Shown here one piece after another: positions 63,490-64,000 of a DNA stretch of 64,000 bases; within the stretch, counting starts at the first letter, position 1, and the number at the start of each line of letters is the position of its first letter. The notes below the pieces were generated by a model that saw only the letters and a list, made by a program, of their open reading frames with translations, was not told the DNA's origin and searched no databases. Made by a program: the position numbers and the translations under genes. Source of the stretch: CBDESM01 sp965205165 (GTDB lineage: Bacteria; Chloroflexota; Dehalococcoidia; Bin125); assembly GCA_965205165.1 (NCBI GenBank), contig OZ242037.1:248001-312000 (forward strand). Reading direction: 5' to 3'.

Positions 63490-64000
63490 TCAGGTCAGGG
63501 CGGATTCGATGTGCTTGGCTTGGGCTAGGAGGGTTTCGTCATGGCCAAAGCGGCCGGTGAGTTGGAGGGCTTGGGGGAGTTTTCTGCGGGGGATGGGGAT
63601 GGAGATGACGGGCATGCCGGCGTGGGTCCAGGGGAGGTTCATTGCGGGGTCGCCGGTGGAGTGGAGGCCTTTGGGTGCGGGGCCTTTGGCGGCGGGGGAG
63701 AGCCAGAGGTCGATTTGGGCGCGGTCCATGTGCTGGTGGAGGCGCTGGCGGAGGTTGATGCGGCTTTGGCGGCCGGCTTCGGCTTGTTCGTCGGAGAGTT
63801 GGAGTCCGGCGAGGTAGAGGGCGGCGCTTTCGGGGCGGAACATTGCGCCGTAGCGGCGGTAGCGGTCTTCGTGCTGGAGGGCGAACTCGCGGGTGGCGAG
63901 GTTGCGGTGGAGTTGGTTGATGTCGGCGATGTCGGCGAGGGCGGGGGTTGGCCGGACGTCGAGGCCGGCGTCGCGGAGTTGGTCGGCGGCTTGTTGGAGG
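63490..64000 (-). CDS. Amidase-signature family protein, C-terminal part (cut by window end)
   Basis: The frame stays open through base 64000 and ends at a TGA at 63490. The last 80 residues read AAKGPAPKGLHSTGDPAMNLPWTHAGMPVISIPI, the conserved C-terminal block of amidases that closes the active site. The catalytic Lys and serines lie to the right of the window. A second amidase besides that at 13.8-15.2 kb. Confidence 0.82.
   Translation of the reverse strand, partial: LQQAADQLRDAGLDVRPTPALADIADINQLHRNLATREFALQHEDRYRRYGAMFRPESAALYLAGLQLSDEQAEAGRQSRINLRQRLHQHMDRAQIDLWLSPAAKGPAPKGLHSTGDPAMNLPWTHAGMPVISIPIPRRKLPQALQLTGRFGHDETLLAQAKHIESALT

Overview
This is one 64-kb stretch of a very GC-rich bacterial chromosome (roughly 70% G+C by eye). 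It is gene-dense, with short spacers and many ATG/TGA start-stop overlaps. The gene content (propionyl-CoA carboxylase, several family III CoA-transferases, acyl-CoA dehydrogenase relatives, luciferase-like flavin oxidoreductases of the F420/FMN type, a DUF35/thiolase-like pair, a DRTGG-type phosphotransacetylase-like protein, a DUF1461 membrane protein, a UvrD/PcrA helicase) fits an aerobic heterotroph of the Chloroflexota (SAR202/Dehalococcoidia-like). That placement is an inference; an actinobacterial host is not excluded.

Layout. 1-6.6 kb: a forward operon pccB (5' end outside the window)-acn-mdh-fumC plus a small FMN/F420-type protein, i.e. propionyl-CoA entry and half of the TCA cycle. 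6.6-9.3 kb: two tandem paralogous PD-(D/E)XK nuclease-like genes with visibly more A/T than their surroundings, probably acquired. 9.3-18.7 kb: small metabolic and housekeeping genes (cupin, DinB-like, a 55-residue zinc-ribbon microprotein, cyclase, LLM oxidoreductase, SpoU methyltransferase, exonuclease III, amidase, two unknown exported or membrane proteins, S9 peptidase). 18.8-21.6 kb: ppc, an anaplerotic partner of the TCA operon. 21.6-37.5 kb: a patatin-like lipase and a single reverse-strand gene for a secreted protein of about 4963 residues. That protein is built of more than 20 repeats of about 155 residues, each with a spaced cysteine pair, and part of the array is itself duplicated as a five-repeat block. 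A run of 20 G lies just upstream of its start and could make the gene phase-variable. 37.8-42.2 kb: a reverse-strand acyl-CoA operon (DUF35, thiolase-like, double-headed CoA-transferase, small membrane protein). 42.3-46 kb: a phosphotransacetylase-like gene, then an island of small, duplicated toxin-antitoxin-like genes around an HU-like gene and an HU gene fragment. 46-54.1 kb: acyl-CoA dehydrogenases, a CoA-transferase, EthD, a fumarase-superfamily lyase, a SIS protein and a second LLM oxidoreductase. 54.1-64 kb: a candidate small RNA, DUF3800, zinc-ribbon membrane protein, UvrD helicase, a PIN pair, MazG, DUF1461, FmdB, tRNA-Arg(CCU), a stand-alone ParB-like protein, a second PIN pair and a truncated amidase.

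The most novel material is the giant repeat protein with its G tract, the tandem nuclease paralogs, the duplicated small-gene island at 43.3-45.9 kb and the promoter-hairpin-terminator unit near 54.2 kb. The remaining genes are mostly ordinary acyl-CoA, redox and housekeeping functions.
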